64,000 nt of DNA. It comes from Paenibacillus_AR mesotrionivorans. GTDB taxonomy: Bacteria; Bacillota; Bacilli; Paenibacillales; NBRC-103111. The notes under the pieces are model-generated. The model was not told where the DNA came from and ran no database searches. It saw only the letters and a program-made list of their open reading frames with translations. Positions within the stretch are counted from its first letter, which is position 1. Every line of letters begins with the position of its first letter. Below, in pieces: positions 1 through 7,792 of the stretch. Location: the NCBI RefSeq assembly GCF_046098205.1, contig NZ_JBJURJ010000012.1:1-64000 (forward strand). The letters run 5' to 3'. Both the position numbers and the translations under genes were made by a program.

Positions 1-71
1 CAGGTGACAACGTTCAAATTAACCCATATTTAGGAATATTGGATAATTCCATGTTAGGTTTGACGCATCGC

Positions 72-256
72 TAGTGCGGCCAGAGCCGCTTTTTGTCCCA
101 AAATCGACATTTCCGGATTCTAACGGAAGCCACAGCCGTTATTTTCCCCCAAACAGGCGCTTATTGAGGCTGCACAGGCCAAATAGCGGCGCGCTCACTT
201 CCGTTAGATTTCCAGTCTCCCGTTTTTCCGCCCGATAAGGGCTCTGGCTTCCGTTA
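72..256. repeat. Array of four short palindromes (quartet 1)
   Basis: This is the main content of the 390 bases before the first gene. Four imperfect palindromes related to TARCGGAA-N6-TTCCGYTA are centred near 82, 131, 195 and 246, so centre spacings are about 49, 64 and 51. The first copy (GCGGC, loop CAGA, GCCGC, then five T at 76-94) also looks like a weak intrinsic terminator for a gene that ends before the window. The fourth copy is recognisable mainly by its right arm (TTCCGTTA, 249-256). The same short-long-short spacing recurs at three other loci in this window. Confidence 0.6.
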
Positions 257-390
257 GTGACCTCCGTCTCCGGTAATGTGACCAAGATCCGGGCGCTTCT
301 TCGTTTGGAAGAAGGATTTTCCAATGGGAATGGCGAATGGATGATTATGGTTCTCATTATTACAAATTTACGAAGGATACGGAGAATGAA

Positions 391-1002
391 ATGAAGGATT
401 CATACATTACGGTTTTTGATTTTGAAACGTCGGGGCTGGATGCGGAGAAGGACCGGGTGATAGAAATTGCGGCTATCCGCTGCAAAGGCGGCAAGGTGGT
501 CAGCGAGTTTTCCACCTTGGTCCGGTTCGACGGGAGGCTCCCTCCCAAAATTACCGAGATTACCGGAATCCAGGATGCGGATCTGGTGGACGGTATGGAT
601 GAGGATACGGCTTTCCGGATCTTGAACCGGATGGTGAAGGACAGCATATTGGTGGCCCATAATGCGGCCTTCGATCTGGCTTTTCTGCACCACACCCTGA
701 TGCGGTTGGCCAAACGGAGCTTTGACAATGCATTCGTGGATACCTTGACCATCAGCAGGGATTTGCTGTTTTATCCCTACACGCTCCAGGAAACCTGCAA
801 TCAGTATGCCATTACGCTGGAGGGCGCACACCGGGCCATGAACGACGTGTACGCCTGCTGGGAGCTGTTCCAGCGTTTCTCCCAGGAGGTGGACATAGGC
901 GGCTACCTGAATAAGCTGTCCTATCTGAAAAAGTACGGCCCGCCCAAATGGACACCGCCTCATGCGGTTCTTTATCCCACGGAAAACCGGTATCGGTCAT
1001 AG
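391..1002 (+). CDS. DEDDh 3'-5' exonuclease (DnaQ/PolC epsilon-like)
   Basis: The product (203 aa) is a stand-alone DnaQ-fold exonuclease that would remove nucleotides from 3' ends of DNA or RNA in the cytoplasm. All five catalytic residues of the DEDDh group can be placed: D10 and E12 in FDFETSG, D95 in HNAAFD, H147 and D152 in HRAMND. There is no polymerase domain, so it is not PolC; it could be a proofreading-like or repair exonuclease. I chose the ATG at 391 because GGAG at 381-384 sits six bases before it; an in-frame ATG at 337 would add 18 residues but has no good ribosome site. It converges on rpsD and shares a bidirectional terminator with it. Confidence 0.85.
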   Translation: MKDSYITVFDFETSGLDAEKDRVIEIAAIRCKGGKVVSEFSTLVRFDGRLPPKITEITGIQDADLVDGMDEDTAFRILNRMVKDSILVAHNAAFDLAFLHHTLMRLAKRSFDNAFVDTLTISRDLLFYPYTLQETCNQYAITLEGAHRAMNDVYACWELFQRFSQEVDIGGYLNKLSYLKKYGPPKWTPPHAVLYPTENRYRS

Positions 1003-1033
1003 AGGGGCATGGGTTGGGTGAAAAGGCGGGAAA

Positions 1034-1071
1034 ACAAACAGGCCCATGCATTTGCGCATGGGCCTGTTTGT
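1034..1071. terminator. Bidirectional intrinsic terminator
   Basis: A perfect 16-bp inverted repeat (arms 1034-1049 and 1056-1071, six-base loop) is flanked by T-rich sequence on the right and A-rich sequence on the left. It can therefore stop transcription both from the exonuclease gene and from the convergent rpsD. Confidence 0.85.
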
Positions 1072-1086
1072 TGTACATCGTAAGGA

Positions 1087-1689
1087 TTAACGGCTGTAGA
1101 ACTCGACGATTTGCTTTTCGTCGATGTCTTGGGACAGCTCGGCGCGTTCCGGATAACGGACGAAACGGCCTTCCATAGCGGATTCATTGAATTCCACATA
1201 GCTCGGGATGAATGCGCGGCCGGCCATAGCTTCCTTGATAACAGTCAGGTTGCGGCTTTTTTCACGCAGACCGATTACGTCGCCTGTTTGAACCAGGTAG
1301 GAAGGGATGTTAACCTTCTTGCCGTTTACGGTAATATGACCGTGAGCGACCAATTGGCGGGCGCCTGCACGGCTGTTGGACAGGCCCATGCGGTAAACCA
1401 GGTTGTCCAGACGGCTTTCCAGCATGAACATGAAGTTTTCGCCGTGGATACCCTTGATCTTGGCGGACTTGTTAAACAGGTTGCGGAATTGCTTTTCGTT
1501 CAAACCGTACATTTGACGCAGCTTTTGCTTTTCTTGCAATTGAACGCCATAACCGCTCAATTTCTTCTTTTGGCCGGGGCCGTGCACTCCGGGAGGGAAA
1601 GGGCGCTTTGCCAATTCTTTACCTGTGCCGGACAGGGAAATTCCCAGACGGCGGCTCAACTTAAACTTAGGACCTGTGTAACGTGCCAT
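1087..1689 (-). CDS. rpsD: 30S ribosomal protein S4
   Basis: The product (200 aa) is ribosomal protein S4, a primary 16S rRNA binder that nucleates assembly of the small subunit body. The N-terminus MARYTGPKFKLSRRLG is typical. There is no cysteine in the N-terminal region, so this is the zinc-free form common in Bacillales. The S4 RNA-binding domain lies at about residues 90-155. AAAGGAG precedes the ATG by 11 bases. The gene is monocistronic, with its own promoter (1893-1920), a leader of about 200 bases and a strong terminator at 1034-1071. In B. subtilis rpsD is autoregulated through its leader; the same is likely here. Confidence 0.97.
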   Translation of the reverse strand: MARYTGPKFKLSRRLGISLSGTGKELAKRPFPPGVHGPGQKKKLSGYGVQLQEKQKLRQMYGLNEKQFRNLFNKSAKIKGIHGENFMFMLESRLDNLVYRMGLSNSRAGARQLVAHGHITVNGKKVNIPSYLVQTGDVIGLREKSRNLTVIKEAMAGRAFIPSYVEFNESAMEGRFVRYPERAELSQDIDEKQIVEFYSR

Positions 1690-1886
1690 GTATCAACGAA
1701 CTCCTTTTAATTTTCAATTTGTTGGAGTGATCCATGGTGAACGTAAAGTGCCTGACTTTGTTTAAAGGCCTGTCCCCAAGGGGGCCTGCCTGACAGGAAA
1801 GTTCAGCCGCTGTCCCATCAGCAACAAAATCAGTAAGGGTGACACTTGTCATTCCACCTGCGGAAAAATTCCGCGTGAACTCAACA
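1690..1886 (-). promoter_or_regulatory. Candidate S4-binding autoregulatory leader of rpsD
   Basis: About 195 bases separate the rpsD promoter from its ATG. Read on the minus strand this leader contains GCGGAA-TTTTT-CCGC and further short inverted pieces such as GACAG..CTGTC and AGGCC..GGCCT. S4 binding a structured rpsD leader is established in B. subtilis; assignment here rests on position, length and pairing potential, not on a covariance search. Confidence 0.5.
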
Positions 1887-1892
1887 AACTAT

Positions 1893-1920
1893 ATTATAAG
1901 AAATGGGGCTAAAAAGTCAA
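1893..1920 (-). promoter_or_regulatory. Sigma-A promoter of rpsD
   Basis: On the minus strand the -35 box is TTGACT (complement of 1915-1920) and the -10 box is a perfect TATAAT (complement of 1893-1898), separated by 16 bases. Confidence 0.75.
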
Positions 1921-2061
1921 GCGGCAGAATCATCATTTTTTATTAAATGCTTAGGTGCATCTTGGTTAAAAAAATAGTATCATAGAACTAACTGAAAAAT
2001 TCAGAGAGGCACCCCAGTCCCATGGGAGTGCCTATCGGGTATTAAAGAAGAGGGATTCGTA

Positions 2062-4017
2062 ATGGAAAGCCAGAGCATACGCCGGGAGCCGGCATCCGAA
2101 GAGAGGTTACGGGAGAATGGAGCAGCCGATGCCGCCCCGGTCAGTTTGCAGCTGATCCCTGATTACTGTGATGCTTCGGCTGCATTGTTTGGCAACGATA
2201 TACAATGGATTGCTCTGGCCAAAGCCGCATTTTCCGATTGGGCCAAGCAGGCAGAGCCGGTTATGCATGCGGAAGCCAAGGGCTGGTTTATCCGGGACGT
2301 ATCGGGCAGCTGGCTGGAATTCCGGGAGGCGGAACTGTTTGGCTGCGCGGCGGAGGAGCTGCGGGAGGGTTTGCTGGGGCTTGGCCTGGAAGAGCCCGGC
2401 AATGTCCTGTTCCAGCTGTCAGGGGAGCGGATTGCTCAGGTTGTGCTGCATGACTGCCGCGGCAACCCCGCCCTGCTGTTGGGGATGGTCATGCGGGAAG
2501 GATATCCCGCAAGCCTGGATAATTTAATGAGGCTTGCATTGGGCTTCCCTAGCTGGCTTTACGTACATATCGAAAAAACGGCAGGCGCCTTTTTACGGGC
2601 TGAGCGGCTTGTGGAGGAGCGGGAGGCCCGCAAGAAGGACATCCTGTTCCAGATGGCCCTGGACCTCTATTCCAAAATCGATACGGACGAGGTGCTTGGG
2701 GGCATCATCCGCCGGATTAATGAGCTGTATCCGGAGGCGCGGATCGACCTCCTCATGACCCAGGATCAGCCCCGTTCGGGACTGCCGGTGAAGGTTCTGA
2801 ATTTTACGGGCATGGACGAGCATGTCTGCACCAGAGCGTTTATGGAGGGCAAAATCGTCATTGACGAATGTTTGCAACCCGGTGAATTTCAGATGGCCGT
2901 TCCCATCAGCGGGAAACAGGGGATTTACGGGGTCATGCACCTGCATTCCCATAAGGGCAACTTCGGCCCGTCGGATGCCCAGATCATGAAGGTGCTCTCC
3001 AGCGCCGCCGGATCGGCCTTCGAGAATGCCAAGCTGTATGAGCAGTCCAATCTTCTGGTGAATGAGCTGCGGCTGATTAATGAGCTGACCAAACAGCTGA
3101 ACCAGAGTCTCAAAATGCATGATATTTTCAACTTCGCCTCAGCTGAGCTGATGCAGATATTCAAGGCGGATTACTGCTGCATCCTCCAGCTTGACCAGGA
3201 GACCGGCAAATTTGCGGTGCATGCGGCCAATGTTCCGGCCATCCTGCATGAAACCTTCGATGAAAACTCCGGCTTCGCGGGAATGGTGTGCAAATCCAAG
3301 GAGCCGGTGATCATCTCCGACTATTGGGCCAAGCCGCAAGCCCCTGTTTCCCGGCTGATGCAGCTTACCGGCGCCCGCTCCCTGATCGTGGCTCCCCTGA
3401 TTGTCCATGAAGAAGCCAAAGGGGCCATTCTGGTGGCCCATCAGCAGCCCGGTTTCTTTTCCTACGACAATTACAAGCTGCTGCAGGTTCTGGCCGGGCA
3501 CATCGGCTTGGCGCTCACCAACGCCTCCCTGCATGCGGAGGTGCGGCGGATGGTGATCACCGACAACCTGACGGGGTTATATGCCCGCAATTTCCTGGAC
3601 GAGCAGGTGGGCAACCATCAGAAGAAGGATATTTGCGGCTCCCTGATTGTGGTGGACATCGACTATTTCAAGCAGGTCAACGATACATACGGGCATCAGG
3701 TGGGAGACGAAATCCTGATCCAGGTAAGCAAAATCATCCGCTCCTGCATCCGGGACACGGACATAGCAGCCCGGTGGGGCGGCGAGGAGCTGGCCATCTA
3801 CTTGCCGCAAGTGATGACGGAGCAGTCCCTGAAGATTGCCGAACGCATCCGCTTCCGTGTGGAGAAGGATACCCGCCCTTCCGTGACCGTTTCCTGCGGG
3901 GTGTCCGAGTGGCACTGGAAGGATGACAAAATCAGTGTGGAGAGCCTGTTCTACCGATCGGATATGGCGTTGTACAAGGCGAAGCATGTGGGGCGCAACC
4001 GGATCATGATCGGGTAA
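2062..4017 (+). CDS. GAF-GAF-GGDEF diguanylate cyclase
   Basis: The product (651 aa) is predicted to make cyclic di-GMP from two GTP. An uncharacterised N-terminal part (about 1-170) is followed by two GAF-like sensory domains (about 195-325 and 345-490) and a C-terminal GGDEF domain (about 500-650). The active-site loop reads GGEEL (573-577), a functional variant of GGDEF. No membrane segment is visible, so it is probably cytosolic. The architecture and the position beside rpsD recall B. subtilis YtrP/DgcP. GAGGG precedes the ATG, and a hairpin at about 2007-2031 lies in the 5' region. The ligand of the GAF domains cannot be told from sequence. Confidence 0.88.
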   Translation: MESQSIRREPASEERLRENGAADAAPVSLQLIPDYCDASAALFGNDIQWIALAKAAFSDWAKQAEPVMHAEAKGWFIRDVSGSWLEFREAELFGCAAEELREGLLGLGLEEPGNVLFQLSGERIAQVVLHDCRGNPALLLGMVMREGYPASLDNLMRLALGFPSWLYVHIEKTAGAFLRAERLVEEREARKKDILFQMALDLYSKIDTDEVLGGIIRRINELYPEARIDLLMTQDQPRSGLPVKVLNFTGMDEHVCTRAFMEGKIVIDECLQPGEFQMAVPISGKQGIYGVMHLHSHKGNFGPSDAQIMKVLSSAAGSAFENAKLYEQSNLLVNELRLINELTKQLNQSLKMHDIFNFASAELMQIFKADYCCILQLDQETGKFAVHAANVPAILHETFDENSGFAGMVCKSKEPVIISDYWAKPQAPVSRLMQLTGARSLIVAPLIVHEEAKGAILVAHQQPGFFSYDNYKLLQVLAGHIGLALTNASLHAEVRRMVITDNLTGLYARNFLDEQVGNHQKKDICGSLIVVDIDYFKQVNDTYGHQVGDEILIQVSKIIRSCIRDTDIAARWGGEELAIYLPQVMTEQSLKIAERIRFRVEKDTRPSVTVSCGVSEWHWKDDKISVESLFYRSDMALYKAKHVGRNRIMIG

Positions 4018-4042
4018 AATTCCAGAGTCACAAGAAGACCGA

Positions 4043-4064
4043 AACCACCTTAGGGTGGTTTTTT
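4043..4064 (+). terminator. Intrinsic terminator after the diguanylate cyclase
   Basis: The stem AACCACC (43-49 of this line of sequence) with loop TTAG and GGTGGTT is followed directly by a T-run, 25 bases after the stop codon. Confidence 0.85.
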
Positions 4065-4160
4065 GCGTTTTAAAGACGGGTAAACAACCCCGGCTTGGGA
4101 TAAGCTAACTTATCTGTTGAGCGGTTGGCATTGAATCAATGGTTCGAAGGAGGGCTGTTC

Positions 4161-4811
4161 ATGCGTGGTATGAAGCCTGCAATAGCGGCAGCGGTCATCG
4201 GAGCGGGCATGTGGCTCTCCGGGGGCTGCAGCGGAGCGGAAGGGCCGCAGATGGCCGGTGATTCGGACAGGGGAGAGAGCCTTCTGGTCAGAGCCTTATC
4301 CGAGCTGGACAAGGGCAGAATCACGGTGAAGGCGTCCGGGGCGGAAATTGTCACCGACGGTATCGTCCTGCCTGCGGTTCAGCCGGATCTACTGGCTTCT
4401 ACTTGGGGCCGCTGGTCTGCAGACTACCGGGAAGCGGTCAAGCTGGTGCAGCTGATGGACCGCTCCGTTGAGATCCAGCGGCCCACGGCCCAGCTGCAGG
4501 CGACGACTCTGGTGGTTTCCTTGGCGCCGGAAAGCTGGAGCCGTGCCGTGAAGGAAGCAATGGAGCTGCGGCTGGCGGAGCTGCGGCGGGCAACGGAGCT
4601 GCTGGCGGACCAACAGGCCCGAGGCGCAGCAGAAAAGGAGCTCGATGCCTTAGAGGCAATGGCCCGATCCTTGACAGCGGAGGGCAGCTGCACCATCCGT
4701 CTGAACCCGGCTACGGGGAAGCCGGAGCGGCTCATTATGGAGAGCCGGATGGTTTATGGGGAAACGGGCGGGGCGCGGGGGGAAACAGTTCGAACAATAT
4801 ACGATTTTTAA
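4161..4811 (+). CDS. Predicted lipoprotein of unknown function
   Basis: I do not recognise this protein (216 aa). It starts with a short basic region, a hydrophobic stretch (about 7-21) and a cysteine at residue 23 in the context SGGC, which suggests lipid attachment although the lipobox is not canonical. The mature part is rich in Ala, Glu, Leu and Arg, with a helical, possibly coiled-coil section (about 95-160). The ATG at 4161 is preceded by AAGGAGG with a seven-base spacer; an upstream in-frame ATG at 4125 lacks one. It ends five bases before the promoter of the next gene, so it is probably a single-gene unit. Confidence 0.7.
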   Translation: MRGMKPAIAAAVIGAGMWLSGGCSGAEGPQMAGDSDRGESLLVRALSELDKGRITVKASGAEIVTDGIVLPAVQPDLLASTWGRWSADYREAVKLVQLMDRSVEIQRPTAQLQATTLVVSLAPESWSRAVKEAMELRLAELRRATELLADQQARGAAEKELDALEAMARSLTAEGSCTIRLNPATGKPERLIMESRMVYGETGGARGETVRTIYDF

Positions 4812-4815
4812 GGCG

Positions 4816-4843
4816 TTTACATCATGTGCAAACATGGTACAAT
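4816..4843 (+). promoter_or_regulatory. Sigma-A promoter of the TVP38 gene
   Basis: TTTACA (4816-4821), a 16-base spacer and TACAAT (4838-4843) form a good promoter. It overlaps the first in-frame ATG of the downstream reading frame (4824), which therefore cannot be the start. Confidence 0.7.
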
Positions 4844-4874
4844 AGGGGAGGGAATTGGACAGGGGGTTAATTTT

Positions 4875-5558
4875 TTGGTTAAAAGCTGGCAAAAGGCGGG
4901 GCGGATTCTCCTCCCGGTCTGTTTAATTGCGGCGGCGGTGGCATTTATTCTGTTTACCGATACCGGCAAGCATCTTACCCGTATGAATGTGCAGCAGCTC
5001 TCGGACTATTTGCGCTCTTTCGGAGCCTTTTCCGTCATTTTGGGAATGGCCATTGTTTATGTTCAGGTTATGGTGCCGTTTATTCCGTTTGTCCTGGTAG
5101 CCGGAGCGAATGTGCTTGTATTTGGGCTGGGCTGGGGGATTGCCATCAACTATCTGATGGCCGTGCTCGGGGCCATTACAGCCTTCGGGTTCGCCCGTTC
5201 GGCAGGCAGAGCCAAGGCTGAGAAAACCCTGTCGCGTTACAATGCCGTCCGCGTGTTCAACAAGCGGATGGAGGAGAACGGCTTTTTTTACGTCCTGCTG
5301 GGCCGGCTGATTCCGGTTATCCCCTCAACTGCCGTAAGCCTGGGGGCAGGGGTGGTCAAGATTAAGGCGCGGGATTATATTCTGGCTACCGTTATCGGCA
5401 AGCTGCCCATTGTTCTGTTGGAATCCTTCATCGGCCATGATCTGCTCCACTTCAGCCAATACAAAGGCAGGCTGGCCATTTTATGCGCCGTCTTTGTAAT
5501 GCTGCTGGCTCTCGGCACGGTGTTCAAGAACAAGCTGACCGGCAAGCCGGTCAAATAA
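4875..5558 (+). CDS. TVP38/TMEM64 family membrane protein
   Basis: The product (227 aa) is a polytopic membrane protein of the DedA/VTT superfamily (SNARE-associated Golgi protein fold). Hydrophobic segments are visible near residues 10-28, 45-70, 75-100 and at the C-terminus, and the conserved loop F-G-x-x-x-x-R followed by the GRLIPVIP motif fits the family. Some VTT proteins scramble or transport lipids, but a specific role cannot be inferred. The start is taken as TTG at 4875, eight bases after AGGGGG, because the ATG at 4824 lies inside the promoter. Confidence 0.8.
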   Translation: MVKSWQKAGRILLPVCLIAAAVAFILFTDTGKHLTRMNVQQLSDYLRSFGAFSVILGMAIVYVQVMVPFIPFVLVAGANVLVFGLGWGIAINYLMAVLGAITAFGFARSAGRAKAEKTLSRYNAVRVFNKRMEENGFFYVLLGRLIPVIPSTAVSLGAGVVKIKARDYILATVIGKLPIVLLESFIGHDLLHFSQYKGRLAILCAVFVMLLALGTVFKNKLTGKPVK

Positions 5559-5561
5559 CCG

Positions 5562-5598
5562 GGGCCGCTCTGTCGCAGCAACTGCGGAGGAGCGGCCC
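5562..5598. other. Strong hairpin between TVP38 and aminopeptidase genes
   Basis: Arms GGGCCGCTC (5562-5570) and GAGCGGCCC (5590-5598), with inner pairing CGCA/TGCG, form a stable stem that ends about ten bases before the next ribosome binding site. There is no T-run, so it may be an mRNA stability or attenuation structure rather than a terminator. Confidence 0.5.
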
Positions 5599-5618
5599 GT
5601 CATGTGAAAGGAGACATT

Positions 5619-6734
5619 ATGCGCGATCCCAGACTTCAAACCTTGGCGAAAAACCTGATTGAATATTCCCTGGATGTACAGCCGGGGGATAAGGTGCTTA
5701 TCGATATGTTGGGCTCCGAGAAGGAAATTGTCCGGTGCCTGGTGGAAGAGGTCTACAAAAGGGGCGGTATGCCGTTTGTGGAGCTGCGTGATGCCGCTGT
5801 GCTTGCCAGCATCCTCAAAGGCTGCACCGAGGAGCAAATCCAAACCTGGGCCAAGCTGGATCTGGCCCGGATGAAGGAGATGCAATGCTACATCAGCATC
5901 CGCGGAGGAGACAACCAAAGCGAGCTGTCGGATGTGCCCGAGGACAAGATGAAGCTGTACAGCCGGCTGTACAGCCATCCGGTTCATATGGAGCAGCGTG
6001 TGGAGCATACCCGCTGGGCCATTCTGCGTTATCCCAATGCGGCTATGGCTCAGCTGGCGGGAACCAGCACTCAAGCCTTCGAAGACTTCTACTTCGATGT
6101 ATGCAACCTGGATTACGCCCGTATGGCGGAGGCCATGGACCCGCTCCAGGAGCTTATGAACAAAACCGACCGGGTGCGCATCACCGGCCCGGGCACGGAC
6201 ATTTCCTTCTCCATTAAGGGCATCGGCTCAGTCAAGTGCTGCGGCCGCCGCAACATCCCGGACGGAGAGCTGTATACCGCTCCCGTACGCAACTCCGTGA
6301 ATGGTGTCATCAGCTACAATACACCCTCCATCAATGGTGGCGTAACCTATGAAAACATCCGGTTTGTCTTCAAGGACGGCAAAATTGTGGAGGCCACCGC
6401 CAACCATACGGACCGGATCAATGCGGTTCTGGATGCGGATGAAGGAGCCCGGTATATCGGGGAATTCAGCTTCGGCTTTAATCCGTATATCCAGCATCCG
6501 ATGAAGGATACCCTCTTCGATGAGAAGATAGACGGAAGCCTCCATTTTACCCCCGGACAGGCCTATAAAGCTGCGAACAACGGCAATGTGTCCAGCGTGC
6601 ACTGGGATCTGGTGCTGATCCAGCGTCCGGAATACGGCGGCGGGGAAATCTGGTTTGACGATGTGCTGATCCGCAAGGACGGACGCTTTGTTCTGCCGGA
6701 GCTGGAGGTTTTGAATCCGGAGAATCTGAAGTAG
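5619..6734 (+). CDS. M29 family aminopeptidase
   Basis: The product (371 aa) belongs to the thermophilic-type M29 metallo-aminopeptidases (AmpS/AmpT/PepS), which release N-terminal residues from peptides in the cytoplasm using two metal ions. Length and the block NTPSINGGVTYENIRF followed by a D-G-K-I turn, NHTDRINAVLD and the GEFSFGFNP segment fit the family. AAAGGAG (from 5605) precedes the ATG at 5619; an ATG five codons upstream overlaps that site. A short hairpin (6740-6756) follows the stop codon. It appears to be a single gene. Confidence 0.88.
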   Translation: MRDPRLQTLAKNLIEYSLDVQPGDKVLIDMLGSEKEIVRCLVEEVYKRGGMPFVELRDAAVLASILKGCTEEQIQTWAKLDLARMKEMQCYISIRGGDNQSELSDVPEDKMKLYSRLYSHPVHMEQRVEHTRWAILRYPNAAMAQLAGTSTQAFEDFYFDVCNLDYARMAEAMDPLQELMNKTDRVRITGPGTDISFSIKGIGSVKCCGRRNIPDGELYTAPVRNSVNGVISYNTPSINGGVTYENIRFVFKDGKIVEATANHTDRINAVLDADEGARYIGEFSFGFNPYIQHPMKDTLFDEKIDGSLHFTPGQAYKAANNGNVSSVHWDLVLIQRPEYGGGEIWFDDVLIRKDGRFVLPELEVLNPENLK

Positions 6735-6755
6735 AGAAAGCTGAAAAGTTCAGCT

Positions 6756-6784
6756 TGCTTGTAACCCTTTTCACATGTATTATT
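6756..6784 (+). promoter_or_regulatory. Promoter of the HPr-like gene
   Basis: TTGCTT (6756-6761), a 17-base spacer and TATTAT (6779-6784) lie about 60 bases before the ATG. Confidence 0.55.
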
Positions 6785-6846
6785 AAGGTAAGTTTTTCTA
6801 GGGTTCACCCAAAAATAAAAAGTTGCTTAACTATGGAGGGATTACA

Positions 6847-7095
6847 ATGCCTAATGCCAATAACGCTGCGATTGTAGAAATTTCCCAAACTGCCAACAAA
6901 TTCCGGTCTTCCATCGTCCTTCAATACGATAACAAGTATATCGACGTGAAGAGTATCCTCGGATTGTTCACTACGCTTCTGGCAAGCGGTACATATAATC
7001 TGCATGTTCACGGTCCGGATGCGGACGACGCCAAGAAGGCCATGGTTGAGGTGTTCGCCAAGCACAACATGACCGTAAACGCGGTTAACGACTAA
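6847..7095 (+). CDS. HPr/Crh-like protein lacking the phospho-histidine region
   Basis: The product (82 aa) aligns with the sugar-phosphotransferase protein HPr and its regulatory paralogue Crh from the first helix onward: ANKFRSSIVL matches the end of helix 1, and IDVKSILGL matches the regulatory Ser-46 segment. The N-terminal strand and the phospho-acceptor motif (His-Ala-Arg-Pro) are missing; asparagine and alanine stand there. It should not accept phosphate from enzyme I, but the serine that HPr kinase modifies is kept, suggesting a Crh-like regulatory role. GGAGGG seven bases before the ATG fixes the start, so the short N-terminus is probably real. Confidence 0.75.
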   Translation: MPNANNAAIVEISQTANKFRSSIVLQYDNKYIDVKSILGLFTTLLASGTYNLHVHGPDADDAKKAMVEVFAKHNMTVNAVND

Positions 7096-7129
7096 TTTCT
7101 TAGGAGCGGCCGCCAACGGCTGCAAGTGA

Positions 7130-7156
7130 AACCTGCCTGTAGAGGGCAGGTTTTTT
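7130..7156 (+). terminator. Intrinsic terminator after the HPr-like gene
   Basis: AACCTGCC (7130-7137), a seven-base loop, and GGCAGGTT (7145-7152) followed by T residues. Confidence 0.85.
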
Positions 7157-7181
7157 CCTATTATCCGAATTCTGCAAAGGC

Positions 7182-7350
7182 CTTAGGGTGTGTTTGAAAC
7201 TCCGAGGGGAGCAAATTTTAGCGAGTTTTCGTTCCAGGCAAGGCACTTGCCCGCGGGCGTACCGGGCGTACGTCAAGGGGAAGTAACGAAGTCAGGGGCG
7301 AAAAGGCGTTGAAAGGTGCCCTCAAGCGAGTTTTCAGACACGCCCTAGGG
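7182..7350. mobile_element. MITE-like element with terminal inverted repeats
   Basis: This fills most of the 335-base gap before ylaN. The left end (about 7183-7200, reading TTAGGGTGTGTTTGAAAC) is an imperfect inverted copy of the right end (about 7330-7348, complement reading TAGGGCGTGTCTGAAAAC). The interior of about 130 bases has no open frame but contains further inverted pieces (GCCCGCGGGC; CGTAC..GTACG). Size, terminal repeats and absence of coding capacity fit a non-autonomous miniature element. No clear target duplication was seen. Confidence 0.5.
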
Positions 7351-7358
7351 CGGCTTAC

Positions 7359-7387
7359 TTGTTTATTCTTTCATTTTCGAATAATAT
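7359..7387 (+). promoter_or_regulatory. Promoter of ylaN
   Basis: TTGTTT (7359-7364), a 17-base spacer and TAATAT (7382-7387), just outside the MITE-like element. Confidence 0.55.
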
Positions 7388-7430
7388 AGAGCATAAGAGA
7401 TGTTTTTTTGGAGGCAGGGGGAGTTCTAGA

Positions 7431-7718
7431 ATGCAGCAGCCGGAAATCATGCGGGATCTCAAGCAGAAGTCTCTCAACCTTTTGCAGGAAGATGCGGAGC
7501 GCATTGAGAAGCTGATTGAAATACAAATGGAGAATTTGACCACCCGAAAGTGTCCCCTCTATGAAGAGGTGCTCGACACCCAGATGTACGGGCTTTCCCG
7601 TCAGGTGGATTTTGCCATACGTGCAGGACTGGTGGTTGAAGAGGACGGCAAGCAGATCATGAGCAGGCTTGAGCGGAATCTGGCCCTTCTGTTTGAAGCA
7701 CAAAGCCCGAAGGAGTAA
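7431..7718 (+). CDS. ylaN: YlaN family protein (iron/Fur-related regulator)
   Basis: The product (95 aa) matches B. subtilis YlaN (DUF1507) closely, including the highly conserved CPLYEEVLDTQMYGLSR segment followed by DFAIRAGLV and the C-terminal LERNLALLFEA. YlaN is a small helical cytosolic protein reported to bind iron and to relieve repression by Fur, and is needed under low iron. The ATG at 7431 follows AGGGGGAG by seven bases. The gene is monocistronic, with its own promoter and a terminator overlapping its 3' end. Confidence 0.93.
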   Translation: MQQPEIMRDLKQKSLNLLQEDAERIEKLIEIQMENLTTRKCPLYEEVLDTQMYGLSRQVDFAIRAGLVVEEDGKQIMSRLERNLALLFEAQSPKE

Positions 7719-7748
7719 CCGGCAGGTTGCTTCCTCGGGCTTTTTTTT
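7704..7748 (+). terminator. Intrinsic terminator of ylaN
   Basis: AGCCCGA (7704-7710) pairs with TCGGGCT (7735-7741), with GGA/TCC extending the stem, followed by eight T. The left arm lies within the last codons of ylaN. Confidence 0.8.
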
Positions 7749-7792
7749 GTGGGTATTTATGGGGAACGGTCGGCTTCAGGCTGTAAATGACA

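Noticed and set aside
76..94. Simple intrinsic terminator of an upstream gene
   Set aside because: It can act as one, but position and sequence fit the first member of the palindrome array, so I list it there.
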